This document shows, one piece after another, positions 17,302 through 26,878 of a stretch of DNA of 64,000 nucleotides. The position numbers and the translations under genes are program-made. Origin of the DNA: Psychroflexus lacisalsi (GTDB lineage: Bacteria; Bacteroidota; Bacteroidia; Flavobacteriales; Flavobacteriaceae); the NCBI RefSeq assembly GCF_020164495.1, contig NZ_JAIQYZ010000002.1, positions 248,001 through 312,000 of the forward strand, in the 5' to 3' direction. Below the pieces are notes generated by a model that saw only the letters and a program-made list of their open reading frames with translations, was not told where the DNA came from and made no database searches. Position 1 is the first letter of the stretch; each line of letters begins with the position of its first letter.

Positions 17302-19254
17302 CTACAACACTCGGTTTAGTTTATTGGAAATTAAAACTTCAAGTCCATTGTATTCCATAGTTTCTCTCATCAGTTCTATATCTACATCTTCTTTCTGATC
17401 TCTAATAATTTCACTAAGCTCTTTTACCTTTTTTCTTATAAGAAAACGACGAAGATTTAGGATAGTTTCCATTACCTCTCGTGGATCCAAAACACTTTTA
17501 TCGACCACAAAAATTTCTTGACGCTTCCAATCGTGAAGTTGATTCTTTTCGTACTCCATCAAAATGGAAGTGACTTCTTGAGCGAGTTCAGGCTTTAAAT
17601 GATTCACAAAACTATCGATTTTTAGAATTCTATCCTTAACATAGGTTTCAATAATAAGATCGAATAATTCTTTGAAAATAGGATTTGAAAATTCAACTTC
17701 ATCTTCCTGCAATTCGATAAATATTTTTTCGAAAACAACATATTCTCGTTTAACTTCTAAGTGTTTATCTTCTTCAAAATCAAAGTCAAAATCCACAAAA
17801 ACAGCAGTATGCTCTCCGTATCTCAACAGCAACTGAATTAAACTTCGCTCCAAAACGTACTGCTGATCGACTTTATGAACCGGAGTTGATTCTTTAGTTT
17901 CTTTTACAACTTCAAGAGTTTTCCGTCTGTCTCCACGACCTGCTTCTCTTCTGTCTTTGGCAAGAATTTGAGCCAGTGTACTAAACAATACATCTTCTGA
18001 AACATCAAGAAGATTGGAGCAGGTTTGGATATAAATTTCCTGAGTAATCTGGTCTGGAATTTTTGAAATTGAATTCACAATATCCCTCACTACTTCGGCT
18101 TTCTTGACTGGATCTTTCTCTGCATCTTCCAGCAAAAGCGAAGCTTTAAATCTTATAAAATCCTGAGCATTTTCATCAAGGTAAAGTTGCAGATCTTCAA
18201 GTGTATTAGCTTTTGCAAAACTATCGGGGTCTTCGCCCTCAGGAAAAAGACAAACTTTCACGTTCATGCCCTGTTCCAAAATCAAATCAATTCCTCGAAT
18301 GGAAGCTCTCAAACCAGCGGCATCACCATCAAATAAAACCGTTATATTGTTGGTCAACCTGCTGATGAGTCGAATTTGCTCTGGTGTTAAGGCTGTCCCT
18401 GAGGAAGCCACCACATTCTCAATCCCGGTTTGATTAAACTGAATCACATCTGTATAGCCTTCAACCAGATAGCAATTATCGGATTTAGCAATAGCCTGCT
18501 TGGCCTGATAAAGTCCGTAAAGCACTTTACTTTTGTGGTAGACTTCACTTTCAGGCGAATTGAGGTATTTGGCCTGCTTTTTATCGTTAGTCAGAATTCG
18601 TCCACCAAAACCAAGTACACGACCAGACATAGAATGAATTGGGAACATTACCCGACCCTTGAAGCGGTCGAATCGCTTTTCTCCCTTGACGATAGTAAGA
18701 CCTGTTTTTTCAAGAAATTCTAATTTATAGGCTTTTTGTAAAGCTGTGTCCGTAAAGGCTTGCCACTCGTCTGGGGAATAGCCAAGATCAAATTTCTCAA
18801 TGGTTTCTGAAGTAAATCCACGATTTTTAAAATAGCTCAGTCCTACCGACTTGCCTTCATCGGTATGAAGCATCTGCTTTACAAAGAAAGTTTTGGCAAA
18901 TTCATTGACCAGATACATGCTCTCCCTTTCACTTGCCTTTTCCTTTTCTTCTGAAGATTGCTCCGTTTCTTCAATTTCGACATTGTAGCGTTTTGCCAAA
19001 TGCTTGATGGCTTCAGGATAAGTAAAGTGTTCGTGTTCCATCAAGAAAGCAACGACATTACCCCCTTTCCCGGAACTAAAGTCTTTCCAAATTTGCTTTA
19101 CTGGTGAGACCATAAAACTCGGCGAACGCTCTTCCGTAAATGGACTTAAACCTTTAAAATTACTTCCCGATTTTTTTAATTGAACATAATCTCCAATGAC
19201 CTCCTCAACCCGGGAAATATCAAATACTTTATCAATGGTAGTTTTACTAATCAA
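17302..19254 (-). CDS. dnaG: DNA primase DnaG, zinc-ligand residues replaced
   Basis: DnaG makes RNA primers at the replication fork. It has 650 aa with the bacterial order: N-terminal CHC2-type domain (about 1-100), RNA-polymerase/TOPRIM core with YLVEGYTDVIQF and LFDGDAAGLRA, then a C-terminal helicase-interacting part. The zinc ribbon is abnormal. Where E. coli has Cys40, His43, Cys61 and Cys64, this protein has Ser37, Thr40, Asp58 and Ser61, yet the surrounding GLxPF and SGKGG sequence is kept. I recall other Flavobacteriia sharing this. The start is TTG: an in-frame stop lies just upstream, no ATG is near, and MISKTTID fits the family. Confidence 0.95.
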   Translation of the reverse strand: MISKTTIDKVFDISRVEEVIGDYVQLKKSGSNFKGLSPFTEERSPSFMVSPVKQIWKDFSSGKGGNVVAFLMEHEHFTYPEAIKHLAKRYNVEIEETEQSSEEKEKASERESMYLVNEFAKTFFVKQMLHTDEGKSVGLSYFKNRGFTSETIEKFDLGYSPDEWQAFTDTALQKAYKLEFLEKTGLTIVKGEKRFDRFKGRVMFPIHSMSGRVLGFGGRILTNDKKQAKYLNSPESEVYHKSKVLYGLYQAKQAIAKSDNCYLVEGYTDVIQFNQTGIENVVASSGTALTPEQIRLISRLTNNITVLFDGDAAGLRASIRGIDLILEQGMNVKVCLFPEGEDPDSFAKANTLEDLQLYLDENAQDFIRFKASLLLEDAEKDPVKKAEVVRDIVNSISKIPDQITQEIYIQTCSNLLDVSEDVLFSTLAQILAKDRREAGRGDRRKTLEVVKETKESTPVHKVDQQYVLERSLIQLLLRYGEHTAVFVDFDFDFEEDKHLEVKREYVVFEKIFIELQEDEVEFSNPIFKELFDLIIETYVKDRILKIDSFVNHLKPELAQEVTSILMEYEKNQLHDWKRQEIFVVDKSVLDPREVMETILNLRRFLIRKKVKELSEIIRDQKEDVDIELMRETMEYNGLEVLISNKLNRVL

Positions 19255-19338
19255 TGGAAATCAATTTGAAATTTAAATAAAGATAAAATAATAGTACATG
19301 ATAAAAAATATTTCACTCAAGTTAAGATTAATTTTACG

Positions 19339-19370
19339 AGACCTCACAGGTTTTAAAACCTGTGAGGTCT
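19339..19370. repeat. 32-bp perfect palindrome, REP-like element or terminator
   Basis: AGACCTCACAGG-TTTTAAAA-CCTGTGAGGTCT is a perfect inverted repeat between dnaG and the downstream polyprenyl synthase gene. Palindromes of this kind recur between genes in many Bacteroidetes genomes. The only complete copy I noticed in this window is here. As RNA it would form a strong hairpin, so it may stop or stabilise a transcript. Confidence 0.75.
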
Positions 19371-19401
19371 GAGTGTTTATTACATTTTCAACTTTTCAGG
19401 T

Positions 19402-20379
19402 TTATTTTTCACGATCGATAACATAATCGATCATGAGTTGAAGAGAAGCTTTGTATTTGGATTCTGGATACTGTTGTAAAATTTCTGAAGCCTCTTTTTG
19501 AAAAGCTTTCATCTTAGTTTGAGCGTATTCCAAACCTCCTGAAGATTTCACAAAATCAATAATTTGATTAACCCGCTGTTTGTCTTTGTTATGATTTTTT
19601 ACTGAATTGATGATCCAGTCTTTGTCTTTTTTGGACACCTGGTTCAATGTGTAAATAAGAGGAAGCGTCATTTTCTGTTCTTTAATATCGATTCCCGTGG
19701 GTTTACCGATTTTTTGTTCTCCGTAATCAAAAAGATCATCCTTAATCTGAAACGCCATCCCGATAAGCTCTCCAAATTTCCTCATAGATTCCACATGAGC
19801 AGAATCAGGCTTTACTGCTGCTGCGCCAAGACTGCAGCAAGCTGCGATAAGTGTAGCCGTTTTTTGACGAATAATTTCATAATAAATATCTTCTGTAATA
19901 TCCAGTCTACGGGCTTTTTCTATTTGGAGCAATTCTCCTTCACTCATTTCGCGAACCGCCACAGATATAATTTTCAACAAGTCAAAATCATTATTATCTA
20001 TAGATAACAGTAAGCCTTTAGATAACAGGAAATCACCCACTAATACGGCGATTTTATTTTTCCATAAGGCATTGATGGAAAAAAAACCACGACGCTGATT
20101 GCTATCATCCACAATATCGTCGTGAACCAAAGTTGCTGTGTGAATTAACTCTATAACTGAAGCTCCTCGATAAGTTCTATCGTTCACTTCACCATCAGAG
20201 ACCATTTTGGCTACCAAAAACACGAACATAGGTCGCATCTGCTTGCCTTTTCTGTTGACGATAAAGTGTGTTATTTTGTTGAGAAGTGCAACCCGAGAAG
20301 ACATAAAAAGAGAGAACTTTTTTTCAAAAAGTTCCATCTCATGAGCTATAGGTTCTTTTATTTGAGAGACTGTTTTCAA
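19402..20379 (-). CDS. polyprenyl diphosphate synthase (trans-isoprenyl, long-chain)
   Basis: It condenses isopentenyl diphosphate onto an allylic primer, giving the side chain of menaquinone. The first Asp-rich motif is in LVHDDIVDDSNQRRG and the second in QIKDDLFDYGEQKIGKPTG. KMTLPLIY follows, as in octaprenyl- or heptaprenyl-type enzymes. The start is uncertain. The frame opens at a TTG (20388), but a TATATTTG promoter box overlaps it, so I chose the next TTG (20379, giving MKTVSQIKEPI, 325 aa). The first ATG is at 20337. Chain length cannot be read reliably from sequence. Confidence 0.88.
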   Translation of the reverse strand: MKTVSQIKEPIAHEMELFEKKFSLFMSSRVALLNKITHFIVNRKGKQMRPMFVFLVAKMVSDGEVNDRTYRGASVIELIHTATLVHDDIVDDSNQRRGFFSINALWKNKIAVLVGDFLLSKGLLLSIDNNDFDLLKIISVAVREMSEGELLQIEKARRLDITEDIYYEIIRQKTATLIAACCSLGAAAVKPDSAHVESMRKFGELIGMAFQIKDDLFDYGEQKIGKPTGIDIKEQKMTLPLIYTLNQVSKKDKDWIINSVKNHNKDKQRVNQIIDFVKSSGGLEYAQTKMKAFQKEASEILQQYPESKYKASLQLMIDYVIDREK

Positions 20380-20385
20380 GACTCG

Positions 20386-20393
20386 CAAATATA
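20386..20393 (-). promoter_or_regulatory. Bacteroidetes -7 box for the polyprenyl synthase gene
   Basis: The reverse strand reads TATATTTG. The transcript would begin about at the second TTG codon, which suggests either a leaderless start at 20379 or initiation at the ATG at 20337. Confidence 0.45.
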
Positions 20394-20428
20394 GAGTTTA
20401 TAATATTAAGAAAATCTGAAAATTAGGG

Positions 20429-21475
20429 TTAAACCTTCATTTTATTAGCCAACTGTCCACAGGCTGCATCTATATCTTTTCCACGGGAATGTCTTAAGGT
20501 AACCGTGATGTGATTGGCTTCCAGAGCATTCATATATTTGGCAACAGCTACATCTGTACCTTGTTGAAACTGGCCGTCATCAATGGGATTATATTCAATA
20601 ATATTCACCTTACAGGGAATAGCTTTGCAGAATTCTACCAAAGCGCGAATATCTTCTTCTCGATCATTGATGCCGTTCCATACAATGTACTCGTAAGTAA
20701 CAGATTTACCTGTTTTCTCGTACCAATACACCAAAGATTCCCTCAAATCGGCTAATGGAAACTTAGCATTGAAAGGCATAATTTGAGTTCTTATTTCATC
20801 AATGGCAGAGTGTAATGAAACCGCGAGGTGAAATTTAACCTCATCATCTGCTAGTTTTTTAATCATTTTTGGGACGCCAGACGTTGATAAAGTAATTCGT
20901 CTTGGAGACATGCCTAAACCTTCTGGGGAAGTTATTTTTTCAATAGATTTCAATACATTATTATAATTCATCAAAGGTTCGCCCATTCCCATATATACAA
21001 TATTGGAAAGCGGAATGCCATTGTAAAGTTTGCTTTCTTTATCAATCGCCACCACCTGATCAAAAATTTCATCAGCATTGAGGTTTCGAAGCCGTTTCAA
21101 TTTTGCAGTTGCGCAAAATTTACAATCTAAACTGCAGCCTACTTGTGAAGAAACACAAGCTGTTGTTCTGGACATGGTTGGAATCAATACCGACTCCACT
21201 GTAAATCCATCGTGAAGTTTGACCGCATTTTTGATAGTGCCATCCTTGCTTCGCTGCATTTGATCGACTTCAATATTGTTGATAACGAAATTATCCATCA
21301 GCATTTGCCTGGTCTCTTTGGACAAATTGGTCATGTCTTCAAAGTTATAGGTCGCTTTATTCCACAACCAATCATAAACCTGAGAACCTCTAAAGGACTT
21401 ATCCCCATGAGAGACAAAGAAGTCTTGCAATTCTTTTTTACTAAGTGCGCGTATGTCTTTCTTTGAATTTTTCAC
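20429..21475 (-). CDS. rlmN: dual-specificity rRNA/tRNA C2-methyltransferase RlmN
   Basis: This radical SAM enzyme methylates C2 of A2503 in 23S rRNA and A37 in some tRNAs. It has 348 aa. The iron-sulfur cluster motif CxxxCxxC is at Cys114, Cys118 and Cys121 (GCSLDCKFCATA). The resolving cysteine is Cys339 in DAACGQL, and the methyl-carrying cysteine should be Cys107 in TTACVSSQVG. GMGEPLMNY is another signature. The start codon is GTG, and the N-terminus from it fits the family. Confidence 0.95.
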   Translation of the reverse strand: MKNSKKDIRALSKKELQDFFVSHGDKSFRGSQVYDWLWNKATYNFEDMTNLSKETRQMLMDNFVINNIEVDQMQRSKDGTIKNAVKLHDGFTVESVLIPTMSRTTACVSSQVGCSLDCKFCATAKLKRLRNLNADEIFDQVVAIDKESKLYNGIPLSNIVYMGMGEPLMNYNNVLKSIEKITSPEGLGMSPRRITLSTSGVPKMIKKLADDEVKFHLAVSLHSAIDEIRTQIMPFNAKFPLADLRESLVYWYEKTGKSVTYEYIVWNGINDREEDIRALVEFCKAIPCKVNIIEYNPIDDGQFQQGTDVAVAKYMNALEANHITVTLRHSRGKDIDAACGQLANKMKV

Positions 21476-21884
21476 ACTGCGAAATTAAGTAAAAAAGAAG
21501 GGAATCTTCTAAAAAGTATGTTATACCAATTTAAGTATTTGAAGGACAAGAATGCATCTATTATTTATAATTTTAATCAAAGCAATTTAAGAAAACGCTA
21601 AAGTCGCTAATTCCTAAATTGACAATAACCAATGCTTTGCATAACTCTCCCTTTTTTCTTTGCGTATTTTGTGTGAACCTTCTGGTTTATGATAAAAATT
21701 GATTAATTGTAAGAGAATATTAGATTAACGCAAACCCTTCAGACTTACCTTTCAACCCAGCTATTATGGGTTTATTTGAACTTCATAATTGAAGCTAACT
21801 TTATCTCAGCTTCAAATGTATCCAGACTCAAATTCAAAAGAAGTGAAAAACAGTAATGATTGCCTTTACTCGCTTTTATAATTT
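21476..21884. other. 409-bp gap without a recognised gene
   Basis: This AT-rich stretch between rlmN and the HMG-CoA-lyase-like gene has no convincing ORF on either strand. I saw no tRNA-like structure and no hairpin followed by a T-tract. Its composition looks like ordinary intergenic or decayed DNA. Confidence 0.5.
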
Positions 21885-22748
21885 CTAATGATACTTTGTA
21901 AACAAATCTGAAGCTTTATTGTAGGCCGATTCAAAGCTGGTCATGCGAATCGAATTTTCGATGTTTTTAGAATTGAAGTAAGACAACATCTTTTCGGTTT
22001 GCATATTTCCGGTTAAGTCATCTTTAGCCATGGGGCAGCCTCCAAAACCTTGAATCGCCCCATCAAATCTTCGGCAACCTCCCAGAGTGGCGGCATGGAC
22101 TTTTTCATACCAGGCATCTGGAGTGGTGTGCAGATGAGCTCCAAATTCCATATCGGGATATTTAGGAATCAGCGTTGAAAATAAGTCTTCAATAACATCT
22201 GGTGTTGAACTTCCAACTGTATCCGATAAGGAAAGAATTTTCACTCCCAAGTCAGCTAACTTTTCTGTCCACTCTCCCACTATATCCGTGCTCCAGGGAT
22301 CACCGTAAGGGTTTCCAAATCCCATGGATAAATAAGCAACAACTGATTTATCTGATGCATGTGCTATTTCTAAAATTGATTTCAACACCTCAACAGATTC
22401 GGAAATCGTTTTGTGTGTATTCCGCATTTGAAAATTTTCAGAAATCGAAAATGGATAACCCAAGTAATTAATCTCAGGAAACTTTGAAGCATCCTCTGCT
22501 CCTCTTCTATTGGCAACGATCGCCAGTAATTTACTTTGTGTTTGTGACAAATCCAACATAGATAAGACATCTGCAGTATCCTGCATTTGCGGAATCGCTT
22601 TAGGCGAAACAAAACTGCCAAAATCTATAGTGTCAAAGCCGCATTTAAGTAAGGATTGGATGTATCTGACTTTTTCATCTGTAGGGATAAAAGGCTTGAT
22701 GCCTTGCATGGCATCTCTGGGACATTCAATAAGTTTCACTGATTTCAT
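21885..22748 (-). CDS. hydroxymethylglutaryl-CoA lyase family protein
   Basis: This is a TIM-barrel lyase of the HMG-CoA lyase / DRE-TIM family, probably splitting HMG-CoA to acetoacetate and acetyl-CoA in leucine breakdown. It has 287 aa. The N-terminal ECPRDAMQGI holds the catalytic Arg-Asp pair, DFGSFVSPKAIPQM is the barrel segment, SLSDTVGSS follows, and the signature GFGGCPMAKDDLTGN contains the conserved cysteine. HMG-CoA lyases usually read GCPYAxGAxGN there, so the substrate could differ. No other leucine-degradation gene is adjacent. Confidence 0.85.
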   Translation of the reverse strand: MKSVKLIECPRDAMQGIKPFIPTDEKVRYIQSLLKCGFDTIDFGSFVSPKAIPQMQDTADVLSMLDLSQTQSKLLAIVANRRGAEDASKFPEINYLGYPFSISENFQMRNTHKTISESVEVLKSILEIAHASDKSVVAYLSMGFGNPYGDPWSTDIVGEWTEKLADLGVKILSLSDTVGSSTPDVIEDLFSTLIPKYPDMEFGAHLHTTPDAWYEKVHAATLGGCRRFDGAIQGFGGCPMAKDDLTGNMQTEKMLSYFNSKNIENSIRMTSFESAYNKASDLFTKYH

Positions 22749-22794
22749 GGGCCCAAATATACAGTTTTAAGGCATTTTGAAAAGTGAATTCAAC

Positions 22795-23412
22795 TTAAAG
22801 TAGGATCAGAATTGCAATCCCAACGAATGTGATGACTTGAAACCACTTTAGGAATGAATAAGAAGTTGAAGATTTAAATAGAATTTTGGAAAGTTGATCT
22901 GAAAGTACAGCCACAAAACTAAAAATCACAAAAGCCTGCAACATAAATAAACCGCCTAAAACATAAAATTGCATCATCAAATCCTTTTCAGTATCCCACA
23001 AAAACCCTGGAAAAAATGCAAGGAAAAAAATGGTGACTTTTGGATTTAAGATATTCATGATAAAGCCTGTTTTAAAATCAGAAAAAGCTGATTTTTTAGA
23101 AACCACAGTCTTATCCTGAAAAAAATTTTGAGGCGGAGACGAATAGACCTTATAGGCTAGATAGAGTAAGTAAAGAGCTCCAGCAATCTTTATACTCCAA
23201 AAAAGAGGTTCAGAATTTCTGATGATCAGAGAAACTCCAAAAGCTACTAAAGAGGTGTGAATTATAATTCCTGAAACCAAGCCCAAGGCAATAATTATCC
23301 CTTTTTTGTAGCCACCGACAAGGCTCTGAGAAAGTACATAAATAATATCTGGCCCTGGCGAAAGCGTTAATAATATTGAGGCAATAAGAAATGGGATGAG
23401 TTGCTCCAACAT
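22795..23412 (-). CDS. LysE/RhtB family amino-acid exporter
   Basis: This inner-membrane protein of 205 aa has about six hydrophobic segments. The N-terminal signature LLTLSPGPDIIYVLSQSLVGG is that of the LysE/RhtB family, followed by FKTGFIMNILNPK (NPK motif). Members export amino acids or homoserine lactones, and the substrate here is unknown. It lies 5 nt after pyrD and probably shares its transcript. Confidence 0.88.
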   Translation of the reverse strand: MLEQLIPFLIASILLTLSPGPDIIYVLSQSLVGGYKKGIIIALGLVSGIIIHTSLVAFGVSLIIRNSEPLFWSIKIAGALYLLYLAYKVYSSPPQNFFQDKTVVSKKSAFSDFKTGFIMNILNPKVTIFFLAFFPGFLWDTEKDLMMQFYVLGGLFMLQAFVIFSFVAVLSDQLSKILFKSSTSYSFLKWFQVITFVGIAILILL

Positions 23413-23417
23413 AAGAT

Positions 23418-24440
23418 TCAGGAAATTTTATCCAAAATAGCTTGATTAATCGCTTTGACAAGTCCAGGACCTTCGTAAACAAACCCGGTATAAAGTTGCA
23501 CCAGACTTGCTCCCGCATCTAGTTTTTCCAAAGCATCTTCAGGCGTCATGATCCCCCCAACACCAATAATTGGAAACGCCTTATGACTTTTTTCAGACAA
23601 AAATCGAATCACATCTGTGGAAGATTTGTTTAAAGGTTTTCCACTCAAACCACCCATTTCATCTTTGGATTCTGACACTAAACCTTCTCTGGAAATCGTC
23701 GTATTGGTGGCAATTACCCCAGCAATTTTGGTAGTTTCAACAATTTCAATAATATCCAGAAGCTGAGATTCAGTCAGATCTGGAGCGATTTTCAGCAAAA
23801 TGGGTTTTGGGTGAGGCTTCTTTTGGTTTTTTTGCTCCAAGTGATTTAGAAGCTGAGTTAAGGGTTCTTTGTCTTGTAACGCTCTTAAGTTAGGCGTGTT
23901 TGGTGAACTCACATTGACTACAAAATAATCTACATAATCAAACAAGGCTTCAAAACTGAAGTCGTAATCATCGACAGCATCTTCGTTGGGAGTGACTTTA
24001 TTTTTACCAATATTTCCACCAATCAGAACATCTGTATTTTTTCTTAACCGCTTGACGGCTTCACCGACACCCTCATTATTGAAACCCATTCGATTGATAA
24101 TAGCTGAGTCTTCCTGCAATCTAAACAAGCGCTTCTTTGGATTTCCAGGTTGGGCTTTGGGAGTTACAGTTCCTATTTCAATAAAACCAAAACCTAGATT
24201 TGATAATTCCTTGTACAATTCTGCATTCTTATCAAACCCAGCGGCAAGGCCTACTGGGTTTTTAAACTTAAGTCCAAAAACTTCTCGTTCTAAGCGTTTG
24301 TCTTCAAGTGAAAACATTTTTTTTAGAACAGAGGGAATACCAGGGAGTTGATGAGCAAACTTAATAGATTTGAAACTAAAATGATGTACTTTTTCAGGAT
24401 CAAATCGAAATAAAATTGGTCTTAAAATCTGTTTATACAT
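23418..24440 (-). CDS. pyrD: dihydroorotate dehydrogenase (quinone), class 2
   Basis: It oxidises dihydroorotate to orotate in pyrimidine synthesis, passing electrons to menaquinone at the inner membrane. It has 340 aa with the N-terminal helical extension typical of class 2 ([20 protein letters not shown]). Signatures are [46 protein letters not shown] with the catalytic serine, and the FMN site [13 protein letters not shown]. Confidence 0.96.
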   Translation of the reverse strand: MYKQILRPILFRFDPEKVHHFSFKSIKFAHQLPGIPSVLKKMFSLEDKRLEREVFGLKFKNPVGLAAGFDKNAELYKELSNLGFGFIEIGTVTPKAQPGNPKKRLFRLQEDSAIINRMGFNNEGVGEAVKRLRKNTDVLIGGNIGKNKVTPNEDAVDDYDFSFEALFDYVDYFVVNVSSPNTPNLRALQDKEPLTQLLNHLEQKNQKKPHPKPILLKIAPDLTESQLLDIIEIVETTKIAGVIATNTTISREGLVSESKDEMGGLSGKPLNKSSTDVIRFLSEKSHKAFPIIGVGGIMTPEDALEKLDAGASLVQLYTGFVYEGPGLVKAINQAILDKIS

Positions 24441-24522
24441 CTTTCCCTAAGTTTGATTACAAAAATATAGTAAATCTCTCTAAGACAATCGATTTGTAGG
24501 AGGTTTAATAACTTCAAATTCA

Positions 24523-24530
24523 TATTTTTG
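24523..24530 (+). promoter_or_regulatory. Bacteroidetes -7 box for pepT
   Basis: TATTTTTG matches TAnnTTTG and lies 17 nt before the pepT ATG. A TTT at 24504-24506, 16 nt upstream, may act as the -33 element. Confidence 0.45.
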
Positions 24531-24547
24531 AATAAAATAAAAATAGC

Positions 24548-25783
24548 ATGATTAATTCACAAAGGCTTTTAGAAAGATTCCTTACTTATATCAAAATAGA
24601 CTCTCAAAGTGACCCCAGTAGCAACGCTACTCCAAGTACTGAAAAACAGTGGGACATCGCCGACCTACTCAAGAAAGAATTGGAAAACATTGGCCTGGAA
24701 GAGGTTAGTATAGATGACAAAGCCTACATCATGGCAACGCTTCCCTCCAACGTGGAATACGATGTTGACACTATTGGATTTGTATCACACTTTGACACTT
24801 CTCCAGATTTTAAAGCTTCAGACATTAATCCTCAAATCCATGAAAACTATGATGGAGGTGACATCGTATTAAATTCTGAACAGAATATCGTTTTATCTTC
24901 CAGCTATTTTAAAGAATTAAAGGATTACAAAGGACAGACCTTGATCACCACCGATGGAACAACTCTACTGAGTGCAGATGATAAAGCAGGAGTCACAGAA
25001 ATCATTTCTGCGATGGAATATTTGGTCGATCATCCAGAGATTAAGCACGGTAAAATAAGAGTTGGATTTACACCCGATGAAGAAATAGGCCGAGGGGCAC
25101 ATCATTTTGATGTCGACAAGTTTGGGGCAAAGTATGCCTACACCATGGATGGCAGCCAAATTGGAGAATTAGAATACGAAAATTTCAATGCTGCTTCAGC
25201 GGTCATAAAATTTAAAGGTACGAGTGTTCATCCTGGATATGCCAAAAACAAAATGGTTAATTCTATCTATATGGCTCAAAGATTTATTGACGTTCTGCCC
25301 AAAGATGAAGTTCCTGAACGTACGGAAGACTACGAAGGCTTTTTCCACCTCTCCAAAATATCCGGAGACATCGAACTTACAGAGCTCAAATACATCATAA
25401 GGGATCACGACAAAGATAAGTTTGAAGCCAGAAAACAATTGATGCAGGATATAGTTTCAAAAATGAATACCAGCATAGAAGAAGCTGACATCAGTATAGA
25501 GCTGAAGGACCAATATTTCAATATGAGAGAGAAAGTTGAGCCTATAAAATACATTGTAGACATTGCCGAAGAGGCCATGAAACAAATTGATATCACACCA
25601 ATTTTAAAACCTATAAGAGGAGGAACAGATGGAGCTCAGTTAAGCTACAAAGGCTTACCATGTCCGAACATCTTTGCTGGAGGTCACAATTTCCACGGAA
25701 AATTTGAGTATGTTCCGCTAGAAAGTATGGTAAAAGCTACCGAAGTTATTGTCAAAATCGCAGAACTTACAGCCAGAAAATAA
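24548..25783 (+). CDS. pepT: peptidase T (tripeptide aminopeptidase)
   Basis: This cytoplasmic dinuclear zinc M20B peptidase removes N-terminal residues from tripeptides. It has 411 aa. Metal-site motifs are SHFDTSPD (first His/Asp), [16 protein letters not shown] (bridging Asp), [15 protein letters not shown] (Glu pair), [13 protein letters not shown], and GGTDGAQLS with [14 protein letters not shown] near the C-terminus. All expected positions are intact. It is a single gene with its own promoter box. Confidence 0.95.
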   Translation: MINSQRLLERFLTYIKIDSQSDPSSNATPSTEKQWDIADLLKKELENIGLEEVSIDDKAYIMATLPSNVEYDVDTIGFVSHFDTSPDFKASDINPQIHENYDGGDIVLNSEQNIVLSSSYFKELKDYKGQTLITTDGTTLLSADDKAGVTEIISAMEYLVDHPEIKHGKIRVGFTPDEEIGRGAHHFDVDKFGAKYAYTMDGSQIGELEYENFNAASAVIKFKGTSVHPGYAKNKMVNSIYMAQRFIDVLPKDEVPERTEDYEGFFHLSKISGDIELTELKYIIRDHDKDKFEARKQLMQDIVSKMNTSIEEADISIELKDQYFNMREKVEPIKYIVDIAEEAMKQIDITPILKPIRGGTDGAQLSYKGLPCPNIFAGGHNFHGKFEYVPLESMVKATEVIVKIAELTARK

Positions 25784-25837
25784 ATTCAAAAACGCTGATC
25801 TCATTTTGAGTATCTTAGCTTAAATATTTAAAATAAC

Positions 25838-26878
25838 ATGAAATTTTTCAAATATCTTTTTTTCCTTATTGTACTCGTATTTGTAGTTGGTTCACTCTAC
25901 GTTGCCACCATATCACTTCCCGAAGAAAAAACCATAACTGTTGAAAATTCGCTGCCAGCAGAGTTATTGAAAGAAAGAATTCAGGATTTATCAACCTACA
26001 AAAATTGGTTTAGTTTTCCTCAAAAAGCAACTTCAGAGCCAAGGCTTGGAAATGCAGAAAATTTTGAAAACACTACACTTTCGTGGCAAAATGAAACTTT
26101 TGAATCCATTAATTTTCAGAATAAATCATTCTCTCAGGACTCAATTCAACAACGACTCGTATTAAAAACCTGGTTAAGTTCTTCTGAATTTGATATAAGT
26201 TGGAAATTTGGGTCTTCAGATAACCAGAACTCCAAGATTACAGTTCACTTAAAATCGGATGCTGGCTTTTGGCAAAAAACTGAATATGTTTTTACAAATA
26301 AAACGCATTTAGAAATTACTGAAGCTGCCGTAAAAGAAAGTCTAAAAACACTTGAGCAACAAATCACTAAAGAGATCTCTGTTTATGATATCTCACCAGT
26401 GGGCAAAGTAGAAACTGGCGGATTTTACCTCCTCCACGCAACTTCTGCTTCAAGACTTGATTTTGAAAATATTTTGAAAAAATCCAATCCTACGTTCAAA
26501 AGTATTGAAAATTTCATGCAAGAACAGGGAGTTGGTGTTTTTAAAGGTCGATTAATCCTTTTTGAAAACTTATATGAAGAAACTGAAAACGTCATATTTT
26601 CTGCCGGAGTAGGAACAGAAAATCGGGTAGTCATTCCAGATTATTTTGAAGTTTTATCCAAGCCGATAACCAGAAGCATGTATTTTAAAACTCAACTTAC
26701 TGGAGATTATTTTAATCTTAAAGAACTTTTATCTATAGCTGAAGCTATCATCGAAAAAAGAGATTTAATTATTAACGGATCTTTAAAACCTTACCTTGAG
26801 TTTGCAATTGACGGAAACGATACTGTAAACCCAGCAGAATGGATTACCAATTTTTACATCCCTATAATTGAAAATTAA
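25838..26878 (+). CDS. membrane-anchored SRPBCC / GyrI-like protein
   Basis: The 346-aa protein has an N-terminal membrane anchor (about residues 4-26, KYLFFLIVLVFVVGSLYVATI). A SRPBCC-like region follows (about 30-170, with LPAELLKERIQDLSTYKNWF). The C-terminal half (about 190-345) resembles the GyrI-like / AraC effector-binding small-molecule domain, including GFYLLHATSA and the closing AIDGNDT. Such domains bind small ligands. No DNA-binding domain is present. Its stop overlaps the crcB start by 1 nt (TAATG). The ligand is unknown. Confidence 0.7.
   Translation: MKFFKYLFFLIVLVFVVGSLYVATISLPEEKTITVENSLPAELLKERIQDLSTYKNWFSFPQKATSEPRLGNAENFENTTLSWQNETFESINFQNKSFSQDSIQQRLVLKTWLSSSEFDISWKFGSSDNQNSKITVHLKSDAGFWQKTEYVFTNKTHLEITEAAVKESLKTLEQQITKEISVYDISPVGKVETGGFYLLHATSASRLDFENILKKSNPTFKSIENFMQEQGVGVFKGRLILFENLYEETENVIFSAGVGTENRVVIPDYFEVLSKPITRSMYFKTQLTGDYFNLKELLSIAEAIIEKRDLIINGSLKPYLEFAIDGNDTVNPAEWITNFYIPIIEN

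Noticed and set aside
21476..21884. A decayed gene or small RNA in the gap
   Set aside because: I saw no coding-like frame, no RNA-like folding and no terminator. It is listed only as an empty region.
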